Under the pieces are notes generated by a model. It was not told where the DNA came from. It saw only the letters and a list, made by a program, of their open reading frames with translations, and did not search any database. DNA of 64,000 bases. Origin: Acanthosepion pharaonis (taxonomy: Eukaryota; Mollusca; Cephalopoda; Sepiida; Sepiidae). Below are positions 9,641 through 21,099 of the stretch, piece after piece; positions within the stretch are counted from its first letter, which is position 1; each line of letters opens with the position of its first letter. Position numbers and translations under genes: made by a program. The DNA is taken from positions 861,001 through 925,000 of the forward strand of contig CAHIKZ030000835.1 in the NCBI GenBank assembly GCA_903632075.3. Direction: 5' to 3'.

Positions 9641-10245
9641 TCGTGTAATTTTGGTAAGAATCTGAACGCAAATTTACTGTAGATGAAGCACTTTCTAAAC
9701 ATGATAGAAACTAATTTCTTGAATATTTCTTCTTTCTTTTATCGCAGTGTATCTCTCTATTTCTCTATGTTAAAATGAGATGTCAGTGTTATTTTCATTT
9801 TTGCCTCATTTAGACGATAATTTATCCATCGTATATTTGACAGAAACTAAAGCTACATTACAAAAGCAAGAGAAAGCGTTAAGGCCTTTTGTACTAAATC
9901 TATGATTCTTTCACAGTTTAATAAGAAAAACTGGAGATTTTCCAATCGATTGAAACAGAAGGCCTTTGATTTATTTTGTTTGTTTGTTTTCAGACTGATC
10001 AGAATTCAAAAGCAGAAACATCTAATCGTCTTATCATCTTGTTTCATCATCTTAAATGCAAAGTTTTATATGGTTGAGTTCTTCGGACTTTCCTTTGTTT
10101 TCTTTGTCTTTCGGCTGATAGTCTTGCTAAATATTCTTCCCGTTTTTGTTTCCTGACCAGATTGTTTTTTTTAAATCCGTACATTTTTTTGTCAGTAGCT
10201 TCCGTTTTATTCTTTTGTATGATCAAACAAGGAACCAGCAGTAAA
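9640..10245. other. No gene seen; AT-rich
   Basis: No recognised repeat or protein. An 84-codon hydrophobic + strand frame at 9902-10156 is T-rich and lacks family motifs; I regard it as chance. Confidence 0.4.
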
Positions 10246-10330
10246 TCTCTGTTATAAAAGACAACCTATTTCACAGTTTGTCACGAACTGTCTGTATGTG
10301 TCTTTGCATGTGCCTATGTAATGATAATAG
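10246..10330 (+). repeat. Helitron-like 5' end fragment
   Basis: CTCTGTTATAAAAGACAACC followed by CACAGTTTGTCACGAACTG is closely similar to the start of the element at 10,982 (TCTCTATTATAAAAG...). Helitrons begin with TC and often TCTMTAYTATAAAA. No 3' hairpin plus CTRR was located nearby. Confidence 0.4.
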
Positions 10331-10369
10331 TTTTATTCTCGAATATTTCTTCTAAATATGGACCAGAAT

Positions 10370-10406
10370 TCTTTTTCTTTTCTTTCTCTCTTTTCCAACA
10401 CTCTCC

Positions 10407-10484
<78 letters not shown>

Positions 10485-10737
10485 CTTTTTCTGTTTCTTT
10501 CTTTTATCTCAGTGTATCTCTCTCTTTTTCTATCCATCTCTTTTTCTCTTTCTTTCTCCTTTTATCCTTTTCTCTATCTCTTTTTTATCTCTTTCTCTAT
10601 CTTTTACCCTCTCTATATGTTTCTCTTTGTCTCTTTTTCTACTCTCTCTATCTCCTTTCACTTTCTTTTTTATCTCTCTCTAACTCTCTTTTCCTCTGTC
10701 TCTTGTTTTCTGTCTATCTTTTTTCTTCAACTTTATC

Positions 10738-10789
<52 letters not shown>

Positions 10790-10890
10790 ATTTTTCACTG
10801 TCTCTTTTCTCTCTCTCTTTTTACACTCCCTCTCTCCCTGTCTTTTTCACTCTCTCTATCTTGTTTACCATCCCCTCTCACTCTCTCTCT
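10370..10890. repeat. Pyrimidine-rich low-complexity block
   Basis: (TC)n at about 10402-10438, (TCTA)n at 10435-10483, mixed CTTT/TCTC and (CTTT)n at 10735-10788. Overlapping Ser/Leu/Phe-rich reading frames of 120-190 codons here come from base composition and are not genes. Confidence 0.9.
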
Positions 10891-10981
10891 ATATATTCTA
10901 TCTTTGGGATGTGGGAAATAAAAGACAAGGAACTGTGAGTTTACCAATGTTGGAATCAGCTTTTCTATGGAATCGGCTTTA

Positions 10982-11430
10982 ATCTCTATTATAAAAGAAA
11001 ACCCTATCCGTCACCTATTGTCTGCGTGTGAAGTTGCATGCGCCTATGAAATGGTAATGCCATCAGCCGTTTCCTTACAAGGAAACATTTGGCATTCATT
11101 GACCGAGCGGTTAGTACAGCTATCGATTGCGATTTATAAAATCCTTCACTTAAAACAATTTTTTGATGAGAAGAGTTTTCTCCTGTCCAGAAGCTGTCAT
11201 CGCTCTTTCCAGTAGTGACGGGGGTTTCCTTTCTAACGTTTATTTGGGGTGGTTGAAATTTTATAAAATCCTTCTCTTAAAATCTATTTTTTAGGAAAAT
11301 AGGTTTCTCATGCTTAGCAGCTGTTATCGCTTTTTCTAGTATTGACGGGGGTTTCTTTTCTGACCCTTTATTTGAAGTCGTGTGAAACGTCAGCCTCTTG
11401 ATTAGGTCATTATTTTCTCATACGTATGTC
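10982..11430 (+). repeat. Helitron-like 5' end plus duplicated ~120-bp repeat
   Basis: An A followed by TCTCTATTATAAAAGAAAAC fits a Helitron 5' terminus inserted between A and T. Further in, GCCGTTTCCTTACAAGGAAAC is shared with 45,810. Then a segment containing AGTAGTGACGGGGGTTTCCT (11211) recurs as AGTATTGACGGGGGTTTCTT (11338). The same segment, followed by TTTATTTGAA and GTCATTATTTTCTC, is found again at 45,870-46,030. Non-coding. Confidence 0.5.
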
Positions 11431-12469
11431 TATTCCACGTATGTTTGAATTACGTGTTCTTTTACCATTTAACGATCACACAGAAAGAATACATTTTGCA
11501 CCCCGACTCAGTCTGGGAAACCCTTATCCTGGGTTGAGCAATAAAATCATAAATTTGAAAATAAATAATTTCCGGATGAGTTTTTATTTTAATGTTTAAA
11601 AATAGCGTTTAATAACCGTTAATGTCTTATTTTCAAAATCGGTGAATCTTGTAGGATAACAATAATAAACAGCACTTACCGGCGTAATGGTCCCAGCTAG
11701 CGTCCAGCTGGCAGACAAAAATAAAGCAGGTTGTAACTTAATACAAACCCTGAAAACTAACTGATGAATCAAGCTGGTATTTATATAGAAATACCTCCAC
11801 TCAGGTACCAGCAGCCAATCACAGCCCAAGCAATGGACTATCCCACTTTAGCACAATGAGATGCTCCATGGCACCATAAATAGCTCTTTCTAAAGGTTGA
11901 ATTATTATTCACTCAGCTTGCTCCACAACTGAGTGTTTATCTCAACCACGTGATTCTTCTACAAATTTGTTATTTATATACCTTAAAAAAACAGACAGAT
12001 AATTGAACTAGTTGTGATTTTTTCGGGAATAAATGAAATTGTTTTTCACAGGGCTTTATTTTAATATTGTATAGAAATATTTATAAGTCTGCCATTGAAT
12101 TAAAATATGTGCGTGTAAGCAAACCTACATGCAAACAGAATGCAACTGAAACAGATTGTCTAATTTCCCTTTCTGTTTGACAATAACCCCTGTGTAACAA
12201 GAAAAAGAATATGTGCGGCATTTTGACGTCATTTTTCTGGTTTCTTTATTTAATGTTGTATATGTATTTATGTTTATATGTTGTAGAAATTTAGGCCTGT
12301 CACTGAATTAAAATATATCGAAAAGATTGCATAATCAGGAACATACACACAACTTGAATGAAATTGGAATAGACATCTGTGCGGCAAGGGCTACAGCTCT
12401 ATTTCTATCTACCAACAAATCCTGGGTAAAGAGATGTGTAGCCATTTCAAGTCATTTTTATGACTTCTT
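11431..12469. other. No gene seen
   Basis: Generally AT-rich. An apparent 77-codon minus frame at 11596-11829 shows no family signature. At 12,060-12,110 and 12,250-12,320 a phrase of the form TTTAATRTTGTATA...TTTAGGCCTGTCACTGAATT is loosely repeated, a small old duplication. Confidence 0.4.
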
Positions 12470-12646
12470 CTGTATTTAAACTGAATATATTTTCTTAAAT
12501 CTAGTATTTTAAATGGACAAACAATTTAGATTTAAAACTGGATCATTTTCCAGTTGGCAACTCTATGAAGTAATCTTTATGATTCCTTCTGTATTTAAAC
12601 TGAATATATTTTCTTATAAATCTAGTATTTTAAATGGAAGAACAAT
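12470..12646. repeat. Local ~120-bp tandem repeat, left part
   Basis: The order TCTGTATTTAAACTGAATAT, TTTTCTTATAAATCTAGTA, TTTTAAATGGACAA, TTAGATTTGAAA, GGATCATTTTCCCGTTGGC, TATGAAGTAATCTTTATG appears about twice here and again at 13,589-13,693 and 26,591-26,800. Two large insertions (12,647-13,588 and 13,694-26,590) interrupt what was one short array. Confidence 0.75.
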
Positions 12647-13588
12647 TGTGACACTATTTAGCTATGGTAATTGGCTAACTAATTAAGCATGGAAATTAAA
12701 AACGAGAAATACTTAAGGCGAGAAAGAGCTATAACGAAAAACATACCGACCGATATTATTTTTTAACAAAAAAATAGGTAAAGATTTTATTTTCATTTAC
12801 AAAGAAAGGTATTTTTTTTCACAGAAGATAGAAAATTCGTAAGAAAAGCGGGTATCGGATTCTGTCAGAATTAATTAGTGTCATGACGCGGCATACAAAG
12901 CAGAATTCTAGAAAATAATCGAAACTGGGTCAAGCATGCGACCGAGGACTTAGACTCACACCACCAAAACAACTTCTAACCAATATTGCATGAAGATACC
13001 AAAAAGCAGTTTATTGAAAAACAACTTAAGATATCAAGACTCGCCTGGGAAACGCAATGTGTCACGAATCCATAGAAGCGGGTTGCGAGAAAGATGCAGT
13101 CCTGTATTCAGCAAACAGAGATAAAGATACTTGTTATTTTTTGAACCTTTTGAGTTTGTTTCATTATTTTTCTTTTACATACACTTGTGCGGTATCACCT
13201 TTGCCCCGGATTCAGCTTGCACTACAGCCCGACGCCTGATTGATTTCGTCTACCTAAGATCAAATCACATCGTGGGTAGGTTAGACTAGAGATCAAAGCA
13301 GTTACTTTGGTAACCAGACGTTGGAGGCGTGCTGGGAATGGCAAGGCTGATATCGAATCTAACTAGACATCGACCGCGACCAAGACAAACAGAGGGGTTA
13401 GTGTCACACATGATTCCGAGGTAAACCAGATTTCCATAGGAACCAGCCAAGGGTTAGATCGTCACAGATGGTGCTGCAGTCAGCACAGGGTTAGAGGCGT
13501 CACAATTAGCGGCCGTAACCAGGACTGACCGGTGGCGTCACAATTGGCGCCGCGACCAGCACAGGACAAGACCCAGGGTGGCGTCACA
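12647..13588. repeat. Solo-LTR-like insertion
   Basis: It starts TGTGACAC and ends GGCGTCACA, so the termini are TG...CA with a short inverted repeat (TGTGAC/GTCACA). It sits exactly within a unit of the local tandem repeat; flanks CAAT (left) and AAAT (right) could be a mutated 4-bp target duplication. Near the right end a ~50-bp motif with GGCGTCACAATTGGCGCCGC and ACCAGCACAGG is repeated about three times in degenerate form. No coding region. Solo LTR is the best reading, but no second copy is in the window. Confidence 0.5.
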
Positions 13589-13693
13589 AAATTAGATTTG
13601 AAAATGGATCATTTTCCCGTTGGCGACTCTATGAAGTAATCTTTATGATTCCTTCTGTATTTAAACTGGATGTATTTTCTTATAAATGAACAA
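13589..13693. repeat. Local tandem repeat, middle part; Gypsy target site
   Basis: AATTAGATTTGAAAATGGAT through ATAAATGAACAA matches the array unit. The last five bases (AACAA, 13689-13693) and the GACAA at 26591-26595 beyond the other LTR are the likely 5-bp target duplication of the Gypsy element; the array consensus there is GGACAATTTAG, so one copy has mutated. Confidence 0.7.
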
Positions 13694-14275
13694 TGTTATG
13701 ACCAAGTAAATGTTTAAAGAAATAACAAAACACATATGACAGAGGCACCATATCTTAAACAGTATGTAGAACAGAAGACTAGTGAGTGTGTGTCTGATGA
13801 CCTAGAGTTCAATCTATTCAACTGTTATATTTATCAGCCTCACCACGAGGTAGGATCTGGCACAAGGCCGAGTTTAATGTGGGGCAATAAAACGGGGTCG
13901 GGTAGCTGTTTCCCGAGACCAGACTGCCCTTCGACATAGCTTCGTCTGGGGATCCTCTCTGTCCGGAGGCAGAGAGTTCGACCAGCACAACGCGAACAGA
14001 TCTGTTCGACTGTTAATATTTAACCCCCTCCCTGCGACGAGGGATGTATGTGGCACAAGGCCGAGTTTAACATGGGTTTCTCCGAGCCCATAGGCTCGTA
14101 CAAAAATATTCCCTTAGAACCTGCATCTGTCTACCTCCCCGGACGTCCGGGTTCCTCTCTGCCGAGGCAATAGTTACGAACAGTCTGGTCGACTGTTCCC
14201 CAAGGCCTTCTCTCCTACTAATCTTATAGTAGGCCGAAGACTTCAACATACTCTTTAGGGGTGGACACCACAACA
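13694..14275 (-). repeat. Gypsy 3' LTR, 582 bp
   Basis: Starts TGTTATGACCAAGTAAATG and ends GGGGTGGACACCACAACA on the + strand; the terminal inverted repeat is TGTTRTG/CACAACA. Its left 150 bp matches 19148-19315 (TAGTGAGTGTGTGTC, GTTCAATCTATTC, ACTGTTATATTTAT) and its right 80 bp matches 26500-26590 (TTCCCCAAGGCC, AGTAGGC, GGACACCACAACA). The middle repeats TGGCACAAGGCCGAGTTTAA at 13857 and 14051. Confidence 0.85.
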
Positions 14276-14285
14276 CCTCCCTTTT
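14276..14285 (-). promoter_or_regulatory. Polypurine tract for plus-strand DNA priming
   Basis: AAAAGGGAGG on the minus strand lies directly against the 3' LTR start, the position and composition expected of a PPT in LTR retrotransposons. Confidence 0.75.
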
Positions 14286-14649
14286 CAGCCTGACTCCGTA
14301 TTGTTTTTTTATAATTACCGCACAATATTTTTTATTCAACCAAATAAACCCTTTTTCACAAAAAAAAAAAAGAAAAAAAAGAAAGAAACAACCACTTTGA
14401 AACACCTATATACAGGAATTACATTCAAATTATTTTCAAATTTTTACTACAAAAATTTTACGTGTTAACAATAGTCCCTTTTTATTAAGTTCTGTATTCA
14501 TCATTCCTAAATAATAAAAAATTGGATAAGTTTAATGGTAAATTATAATGTTAATAATGTCCACTAATCCAATGCGTATTGTGCTTTTCTGGTAATTCAA
14601 AGTTCATAATTGAAGAGAAGGTTTTTTTTTTACTCATTCTTTTCCGTTT

Positions 14650-15934
14650 TCTGTAGACATGGTAAGAAAGGTTCCGTAAATTACCTTTTTCTTTTGGGCC
14701 TTCTGAGCTCTGGCACTGATTACGGTATTTGGAACCTCAAACGTGTCAAAGATGGCGTCCACAGTGTCGTCTTCGATGGAATCCCTGTCAACTACGCTTT
14801 CAAAACGTTCTCTAATTTGATTTACATGACGTTTGTATAAACTTCGGTCCCTGAACCATATGAATCATGTTAGTAATTTGTCTGTCTATCGTTCCAATCT
14901 CCCAGTGAGCTTTAGTATTCGAAAATACACGAAAAAAACCCAACCTTTTCACCAATCTTAAAGCGCTTTTTAAGCACTATATTCCTAATTCCCGCTTTCG
15001 TTTCACTCAGAAGGAATTTGTCAAATGGCGATTTTATTTTCCTGGCAAACATGACCTCCGCTGGCGTCTTGGCAGATGGAACACTGCTATTAGAGATTAC
15101 ACCATAGACCTTCAAAAATTGCTGTATAGCCGTATCGGTGGGAGTACCTCTCGCCTTCCTCAGTGCTCTCGTGAAAGTGTCTACAAAACGCTCTGCACGA
15201 CCATTACTTCTTGGGTGATATGGCGCCGTGGTAATATGTTCGATCAGGAATGACTGACAAAATTCACAGGATATGAACTGTGTGACTGTTACGATACAGT
15301 CAACAACTCCGAAACGGGAAAATAGTTCGTGCAAAACCTTTACTGTCACCTCCGCGGTCGGCTTCTTACATTTCAATATTTCTGGCCACTTGGAATAACT
15401 GTCAACTACTACAAGGGAGTAAAAACCATCAAGTGGGCCAGCAAAATCAATGTATATCCGCGACTACAGACGGTCGGTTTTGGGCCAGTGATTGAATTTT
15501 ATCGGGGGTGCTTTAACAACCAAAGCACACCCTTTGCACGATCTTACAGTGTTTTCAATATCCTTGTCCATGTTGGTCCAGTAGACGTAACTCCTCATCA
15601 GACTCTTCATTCTTGAATTTCCCGGATGGCCAACATGGAATTCCTTTAGTGTTCTTTTCTGTAGTGTAGTTGGGATTACTACTCTGTCTCCGTACATTAG
15701 TATGTCGTTACAGAGTGAGTAAACTTCTGAGATATTTTGATCTTTACTATTTAGTTTGTCCTTTACTTCCTTTATGAACTCATCATCAGACGCTTTGTCT
15801 ATTATGTCGTCAATTATTATAGGAAGCTCCCTCACAGTATTGCACAACATATATTTTATTTCGACCTCTGTTCTTATGGCAGCAATGACTGTGTCTTCCA
15901 GTGGTTCAGCATACTTCGGTATCAATCTAGACAA
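14650..15934 (-). pseudogene. Gypsy integrase (broken)
   Basis: The N-terminal H2C2 zinc finger is visible in a 156-codon stretch (15464-15934): FHVGHPGNSRMKSLMRSYVY followed by NTVRSCKGC. The catalytic core follows after a frame change (15376-14912). Its first acidic residue would be in the broken junction. The second, normally in a VSDNGTQF-type motif, is replaced: the copy reads IVTVTQF, with D and NG lost. The third lies in YHPRSNGRAERFVDTF (E present). The C-terminal part continues out of frame to about 14650. The enzyme would insert cDNA into the genome, but this copy cannot. The downstream + strand frame at 14610-14840 is its antisense. Confidence 0.85.
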
Positions 15935-15970
15935 CCCGTCTGCATGACAGATTTTAATGGATGGGAAACT

Positions 15971-17077
15971 CTATTTTGTAATTATAATTGAGGAGAATGG
16001 TTCACCATCTTTGCAGTCTATTAGCCGTATGTGTTGGCAGACCTTTTTTGGTTCAAAGATAGTAAGGAGTGGACGACTGTCTGTCTGCAACAAAAAGTAC
16101 CTTCCATGAATAAATCTATGAAATTTAGTCACTGCAAAAATGATTCCTAAGGCTTCCTTTTCTATTTGCGAGTAACCCCTTTCAGCTGGCAATAGCGTCC
16201 TAAATGCATGGGCGATTGGCTTTACAGATCCATCCTTTAACTTGTGTAAAATGCACGCCCCGATGCCGTAGGAGCTAGCATCGCTGGCTACAATGATGTC
16301 AAGGTTTGGATTGTAATGAGTCAGGAACAGATCTGATGTAAGGACCTCCTTTATTTTCTCAAATGCTTCCTGGCATTTGGTTGTCCATTCGCACTCTTTA
16401 TCCTTTCTCAATAATTTAGTAAGTGGATCTCTCAAACTGTGCATTCTTGGGACAAAAACGTTGTAATAATTGGCAAAACCTAAAAAACTTTGAAGAGCCG
16501 ATACATTTTCTGGTGATAGCATATTCTTTATTACCGTTGCCCTATCTGGGTCGGCACGTCTTCCGTCATTGTCAATTATTTGCCCCAAGTACTTAATCCT
16601 CCCTAAGAAAAACTCACACTTATCGTCTTTTAATTTGAATCCGTAATCCTGGATTCTCATGGACACCTGCCAGACGTGCGATTTGTGCTCCCCGATGCTC
16701 TCGTATTTCATTAGGACGTCATCGAGATACGCCACCGCAAAATCCAGGCTATTTAGGGTCATGTCCATGACCTGTTGAAAAATGGAAGGGGCGACCTTAA
16801 CCCCGAACGGAAGTCTTAAAAATTTGTATAAACCCTTGTGAGTGTTTATACAAAGGAGCTTCAAGCATTCCTCGTTCACGGGTATTTGTAGATATGCGTC
16901 GCTTAAGTCAATCTTAGAAAAATATTTTACTCCACTGAACTTAGCGAATATGTCATCTGGACTTGGAAGGGGATAATGGTGATCCTTTAGGGCGCTGTTC
17001 AGCCCCGTAGATGAGTCAGCACATACACGAATTTTTTGCTCTTTTTTTTTAAAATATAAACTGTGGGAGATGCCCAT
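15971..17077 (-). pseudogene. Gypsy reverse transcriptase and RNase H
   Basis: The longest open frame in the window (368 codons). RT motifs in order: YFSKIDLSDAYLQIPV (first catalytic Asp), LYKFLRLPFGVKVAPSIFQ, AVAYLDDVL (YLDD active site), FLGRIKYLGQIID. Then LQSFLGFANYYNVFVP, the connection, and RNase H with IIVASDASSYGIGACI, QIEKEALGIIFAV and LLQTDSRPL; the last normally reads TDHxPL, so the His is replaced by Ser. The true start lies upstream: the RT N-terminus continues past a stop near 17080. A frame break near 15950 separates it from integrase. The frame ends in a non-homologous tail after the RNase H. Confidence 0.95.
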
Positions 17078-17079
17078 TC

Positions 17080-17680
17080 GCTATATTCAGCTTAATGCCA
17101 GAACTCCCATTTCCTCAATACGATTAAACTCCTAGTCAATTTGATTTAACGAGGCAAATGGAACGATACGTATTTTTTTCTTAAAAACTGGGTTTACGCC
17201 TGGTTTTAACTCAAACTTAGCAGACATTTTTGTGCATTTTCTTAGTCCTCCACTGAAAACGTCGGGAAATTTTTTTTAGTTCACCTTTCAACTTTACTGC
17301 TTCGTCAGTCAAATTTTCGACTTTTTGACATAATGAGTTAATAGTCATATCCCAAAGTTAAAATTGTTCTAACCAATCAGTCCTGAACAAATTACCCGTA
17401 TTCTTCATAATATACGCCTTCAGTTTTAACGTTTTACCTTTGAATGGCGTATTCGCAATAAGTTCACCTATAAACTTAATAGTGTCGCCAGTTACTCCTT
17501 TAGCTATTCGGTTCGTTCTTAAGAAAGTCGACTTACCCATTTTTTTCCATGTTTGATAATTAATTATGGATAAGTCTGAACCCGAATCAAGCTGTAACCT
17601 TATATTTTTGTTAAATATTTGTACTTCAATATATTTCCTGATGTTACAACTTTCTGGTTCATCAGATTTGGTAATTTTTA
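17080..17680 (-). pseudogene. Gypsy protease and RT N-terminus
   Basis: Minus strand reading gives LQLDSGSDLSIIN near 17590: the retropepsin active site DSGS (usual D[TS]G[AS]). It is followed by MGKSTFLRTNRI and IKFIGELIANTPF, then DWLEQF before a stop. Further on, NFPDVFSGGLRKC and FELKPGVNPVFKKK mark the start of Gypsy RT (family: FxDVFxxxLGxC...LKxGxxPVFxxxR). Two in-frame stops interrupt it (near 17360 and 17130). Confidence 0.8.
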
Positions 17681-18000
17681 CAAAACTTTTTTTTTTGTCT
17701 TGTTCTTAATCCTGCAGTGGGAACTTTTGTGTCCCACTTTATCGCAATTAAAACATTTTTTATCTTTAAAAGGACAATCTCTAAACCAAAGCAATTGACC
17801 ACACCCGAAACATGATCTTGACGGCAAAGTAACTTTATTATTTTTTGGTTGACTCTTTTTAATTTTTCTTTGGCGTATTTTTTAATGTGAGTCACTCCAC
17901 TCTGGTCGATGTTTTTCGAATCCTCTCTGACGCTACACGAAACGTTGGCAATCTTCGGCATTTTGCTGTAAAGTAACGTGGGGCTCGTTTTCAAGCTTGT
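17660..18000 (-). pseudogene. Gypsy nucleocapsid zinc knuckle region
   Basis: In the frame alternative to the 110-codon open stretch, a reading with FRDCPFKDKKCFNCDKVGH and then C gives the CxxC-x4-H-x4-C pattern of a retroviral-type zinc knuckle, preceded by a Cys pair (CFGCGQ). This matches the CYRCGxxH...CPF...CxxCxxxGHxxxxC arrangement seen in Mag/K02A2.6-type Gypsy proteins. Frameshifts lie on both sides. Confidence 0.7.
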
Positions 18001-18065
18001 TGAGTACCCTAAGACGTATTTCGGCGTCTTTCGCTGAAATCAAACCCTGGAAAGAGCATTTAAAA

Positions 18066-18696
18066 TTATTGGCGCTTTAAGTCTGCCAATTTCAAAACAT
18101 CGCAGTGTTTATTGACTACACTCGCGAAAGTAGTATAATCTTCGTCTTCTTTGCGAGTGAGATTCATGCATTTCCAACGCTTGTGGAACAGTGATGTCTT
18201 TGAACTGAAGAGCTCTGTTAATGATTGAACCACCTCTTTAAATTTCAAGCCGCTGGTTTTCTTAGTTAACACACTTAGTATATTCTGCTGTGCCTAATTT
18301 TCTGAGGAGTAGGGTAACCTTTTTATGGTCAGCCCAACTTGCACAATCTGTATTGTATAAGTCCTCGTAACGTTTAAAGTACGAAGCGAATGTAATTTCT
18401 TCTTCAGGTGCAAACGTGAAGTTTTCAATAGCACTCCATGTAGCATTTTGAGAGAACGCGTTTTCGCTGCCCTCATTTTGGCTTTTGATGGATATATTAT
18501 ACAAGTACCTTTGCTCATTCTGTATTTGAAGGAGCATTTTTTCCAGTTTCTGTTGTCTAATCTGAATTTCTAGGTGCAATTCTTCAAATTTCTTCTGGTA
18601 TTCTGCTTGTTCTCGTTGAAATTTCTCTTTTCTTTCTTGATATTTCTGTTCCAACAGTAGTTGTTGTTCCTGTTGGTGTTTCATCAACGCTAGCAT
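18066..18696 (-). pseudogene. Gypsy Gag (capsid) region
   Basis: Begins with an ATG at 18696 and a Gln/Glu/Lys-rich coiled-coil-like stretch (about residues 5-75), then SAIENFTFAPEEEITFASYF, KRYEDLYNTDCASW and LLLRKLGTAEY. This is the conserved Gag start of invertebrate Gypsy elements (ENFxxxxxxxxxFxxWxxRYED...LLLRKL). A frame change near 18262 leads to a 68-codon segment ending NKHCDVLKLADLK (family: xxCEFGxxLDxxLRD). The role is particle assembly; the copy is broken. Confidence 0.75.
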
Positions 18697-19147
18697 TGCA
18701 CTTTTACATTCTTTATTTTTACTGCGGTAGTACGTAAGATTAAGAAATAACAGGGGGAAATATTTTTTCTCTTTACTCTCTTAACCAACAATAAGTCTGT
18801 TTGGCTTGTATGATTCTTTTACTGAAAAATTTAAAAGCGGGAGAGGGGGTAAATTTTTACTTAACCCTAAAAACAATAAATTTGTTTGACTTGCACAGTT
18901 CTTTTACTGACTTGTTGGAATGGAAAAAATAACAAGGTTCACCAACCCTCTTCCCAACCACTGAATTGAACTTGTAGAAATCCTATTGTTTTGAAGAGTT
19001 TTTTCACTGTCAGTGTTGTAATTAATACTGAATACCCTTTTTTTGTAGAGCTGATTAGAATTCCTTTCTTCAACACTGTTGTAGACACTGGCAATTTTTT
19101 TATGATTTAACGTGAAGTCTGTTTCTTTGACTCCTTCGTCGCAAAGA

Positions 19148-19315
19148 TGTTGTGACCAAGTAAATGGTGAAAGAATTAACAAAACAGGTATTTCAGATAT
19201 ATCCTATATTAAACAGTAAGTACAATAGAAGAGTATTACACGACTAGTGAGTGTGTGTCGGTTGACCCAGCGTTCAATCTATTCGACTGTTATATTTATG
19301 TCTGCTTAATTACAG
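19148..19315 (-). repeat. Gypsy 5' LTR, inner half
   Basis: TGTTGTGACCAAGTAAATGG to TGTTATATTTATG aligns with 13694-13845 of the other LTR. The outer half is at 26415-26590, separated by the nested insertion. On the minus strand the sequence just after the LTR reads TCTTTGCGACGAAGGAGTC; a primer-binding site should be here, but I could not assign a tRNA. Confidence 0.75.
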
Positions 19316-19545
19316 AAAATGTGGCACAAGGCCAAAATAGGAAATGAGGAAAAGGGCGGTCTTCTTCTGTCTTAACTTTAAACTTAGCTAGCCACAAACA
19401 CTGACCCAATCATACAAACAATATTCCTTACACTAAAACAACACATTCTTACGTACCTTTCTTACTACACCCACCATAATACCTCATTGTCTCTATGAAA
19501 ATTCTAACTAGTCCCCATATGTACAATTCATTGTCTGTGGTGGGA
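19316..19545. repeat. Interspersed repeat shared with 46.4 kb
   Basis: ACAGAAAATGTGGCACAAGG, CTTAGCTAGCCACAAACACT, CACCATAATACCTCATTGTC and GTCCCCATATGTACAATTCA occur in the same order at 46,395-46,617. Its start (GTGGCACAAGGCC) resembles the tail of the tRNA SINEs in the window. It marks the left edge of the material inserted into the Gypsy LTR. Confidence 0.7.
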
Positions 19546-19549
19546 GGGG

Positions 19550-19934
19550 AATAAAATAACAATTTGAAAAATCTCCAATGACTATTTACAGGAAACTAAA
19601 CAAAATAATGTTAATAATGAAATCCTTAAATGTGGCAGAAACATCAGTTAACTGGACGAAATCAACGTGGAACTATAATAATATAAATCATTCATTCATC
19701 CCAAGCACTCACACAGATGGGCACTCAGACACAACAACAAAAACGAAAACACACACTCGAAACGAAAGACGCTACGCATCCACCAGAGAACTATCACTGG
19801 CCACCTAACGATGGAGGGGATTGGGAATTAAACTAAAGGAAAATAGGGACAGAACTAAAAGGGGCCAACGAGCATACATACCCTAGCTAAGTTAACTGGA
19901 AAAGGGAGACTAGAGAATCAAAAATAACCCTATA
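19550..19934 (-). other. LINE 3' untranslated region (probable)
   Basis: Between the last ORF2-like frame and the left insertion edge. It shows no coding similarity and no clear poly(A) or terminal microsatellite on the minus strand. A 76-codon + frame here lacks any family motif. Confidence 0.4.
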
Positions 19935-21007
19935 CTAGCCTAATTTCGGGATGGGTTGCCTAAGTTCAACCCAGGAAGAACAATGCCCTTTCACTCGACA
20001 CAATCGCGCAAGATTCACCCAGCTTTTGCCAAATTCTAATGAAGTGAGCTGCCGATTTTTCGTCATAACCTTGACTTTAAGCTGATGCCTAATGTACAAG
20101 ATCAGTTGCGAAGAAGTGAAGTTCTCGCTTCCATAGAATCCCTTCTGACGTGTCGTCCAACTCCCGACTCTCATAACACCTAGTAAATAAAAGAACACAT
20201 TGTTCATCCTTCGTCAACGGCGGTGCGTCATTGCTACAAACGGAACTGGTCTCAAGGACAAATAACTTTCCCTGCAGCATGCGAACCATGAGGCCTTCAA
20301 CAAACTTGCACAACAGCACTACCACCCTGCAATGAAAAAAGGCGTGACCAATGGTCTCGACTTCCCCAATACAGCGTCGGCAGTTTGGAAATTTCTACAA
20401 GCCTGCTGAACACAGTCTTTTGGCAATCCAGAGGGCCACACGAATCACCAGCCGGGTGAGTGATGCCTCATCATTATTGAGGCATTTCAACCCGGGCACC
20501 CAAGGCCAAATTGAGCGAGCCTCCCGCTTCGTAAGACCGAGCTCGTCAAGCAGCTCATCACGTACGGACCCGCTTACTAACACTTGATAATGCCCTATGA
20601 GACAACGCTTGGACGTTGGAGAGGCCATCCGAGGCGTTTCAGAGCAAGGCGTCATTCACGGTAGAAGGAGCATTCGGATCGGGGTAAACGGTCAGCACAC
20701 TTCTCAGGAGAGGGAAGTTCTTACGGGCGTCTTCCTTCCAGAAGGCGCCCTCCTCATCCGATTCGCGACACATTCGATCTAGGAACTCGACATACCTTAC
20801 TAATGACATTAGTGCGGTATACGGAAGTGGAAGTACAGAGAGTTGGTAAAGGAGAATCGGGTAGATGTGTGAAACACATAATTCCGCTCTCCCCTTCAAG
20901 GAAAGAATCCTCCGACACCACAGATTAACTGCGATCTTGGCCTTTCCTTGTACTTCCGACCAATTCATTTCCAAGTGGATATCAGGACCAAACCAGATGC
21001 TGAGCAT
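19935..21007 (-). pseudogene. LINE ORF2 C-terminal domain
   Basis: The 122-codon stretch 20639-21007 reads LSIWFGPDIHLEMNWSEVQG, VNLWCRRILSLKGRAELC, YPILLYQLSVLPLP, the post-RT region of Tx1-like LINEs (WFGPDLxxxNWxxxxxKV...WxxRxLSLxGRAxVxxxxYPLIxYRLSVLPLP). Downstream, around 20395-20340, the frame gives CRRCIGEVETIGHAFFHC, a CxxC...HxxxHC zinc-binding motif common near the end of ORF2. It needs three frame changes. The remaining 90-codon segment to 19935 has no known motif. Confidence 0.75.
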
Positions 21008-21099
21008 CTTGACCGGCCCATCCGTCTAGAGGAAAGTTCCGGGAAGAGAAACTCCCTTCCACGCACCCAACCATAAGCCAACAGACTTATCGCGGTTGA

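Noticed and set aside
10321..10982. Three Ser/Leu/Phe-rich frames of 120-187 codons
   Set aside because: Caused by CTCT/TCTA/TTTC simple repeats; all frames stay open because the repeats lack stop codons.
14610..14840. 76-codon + strand frame
   Set aside because: Antisense to the C-terminal part of the Gypsy integrase.
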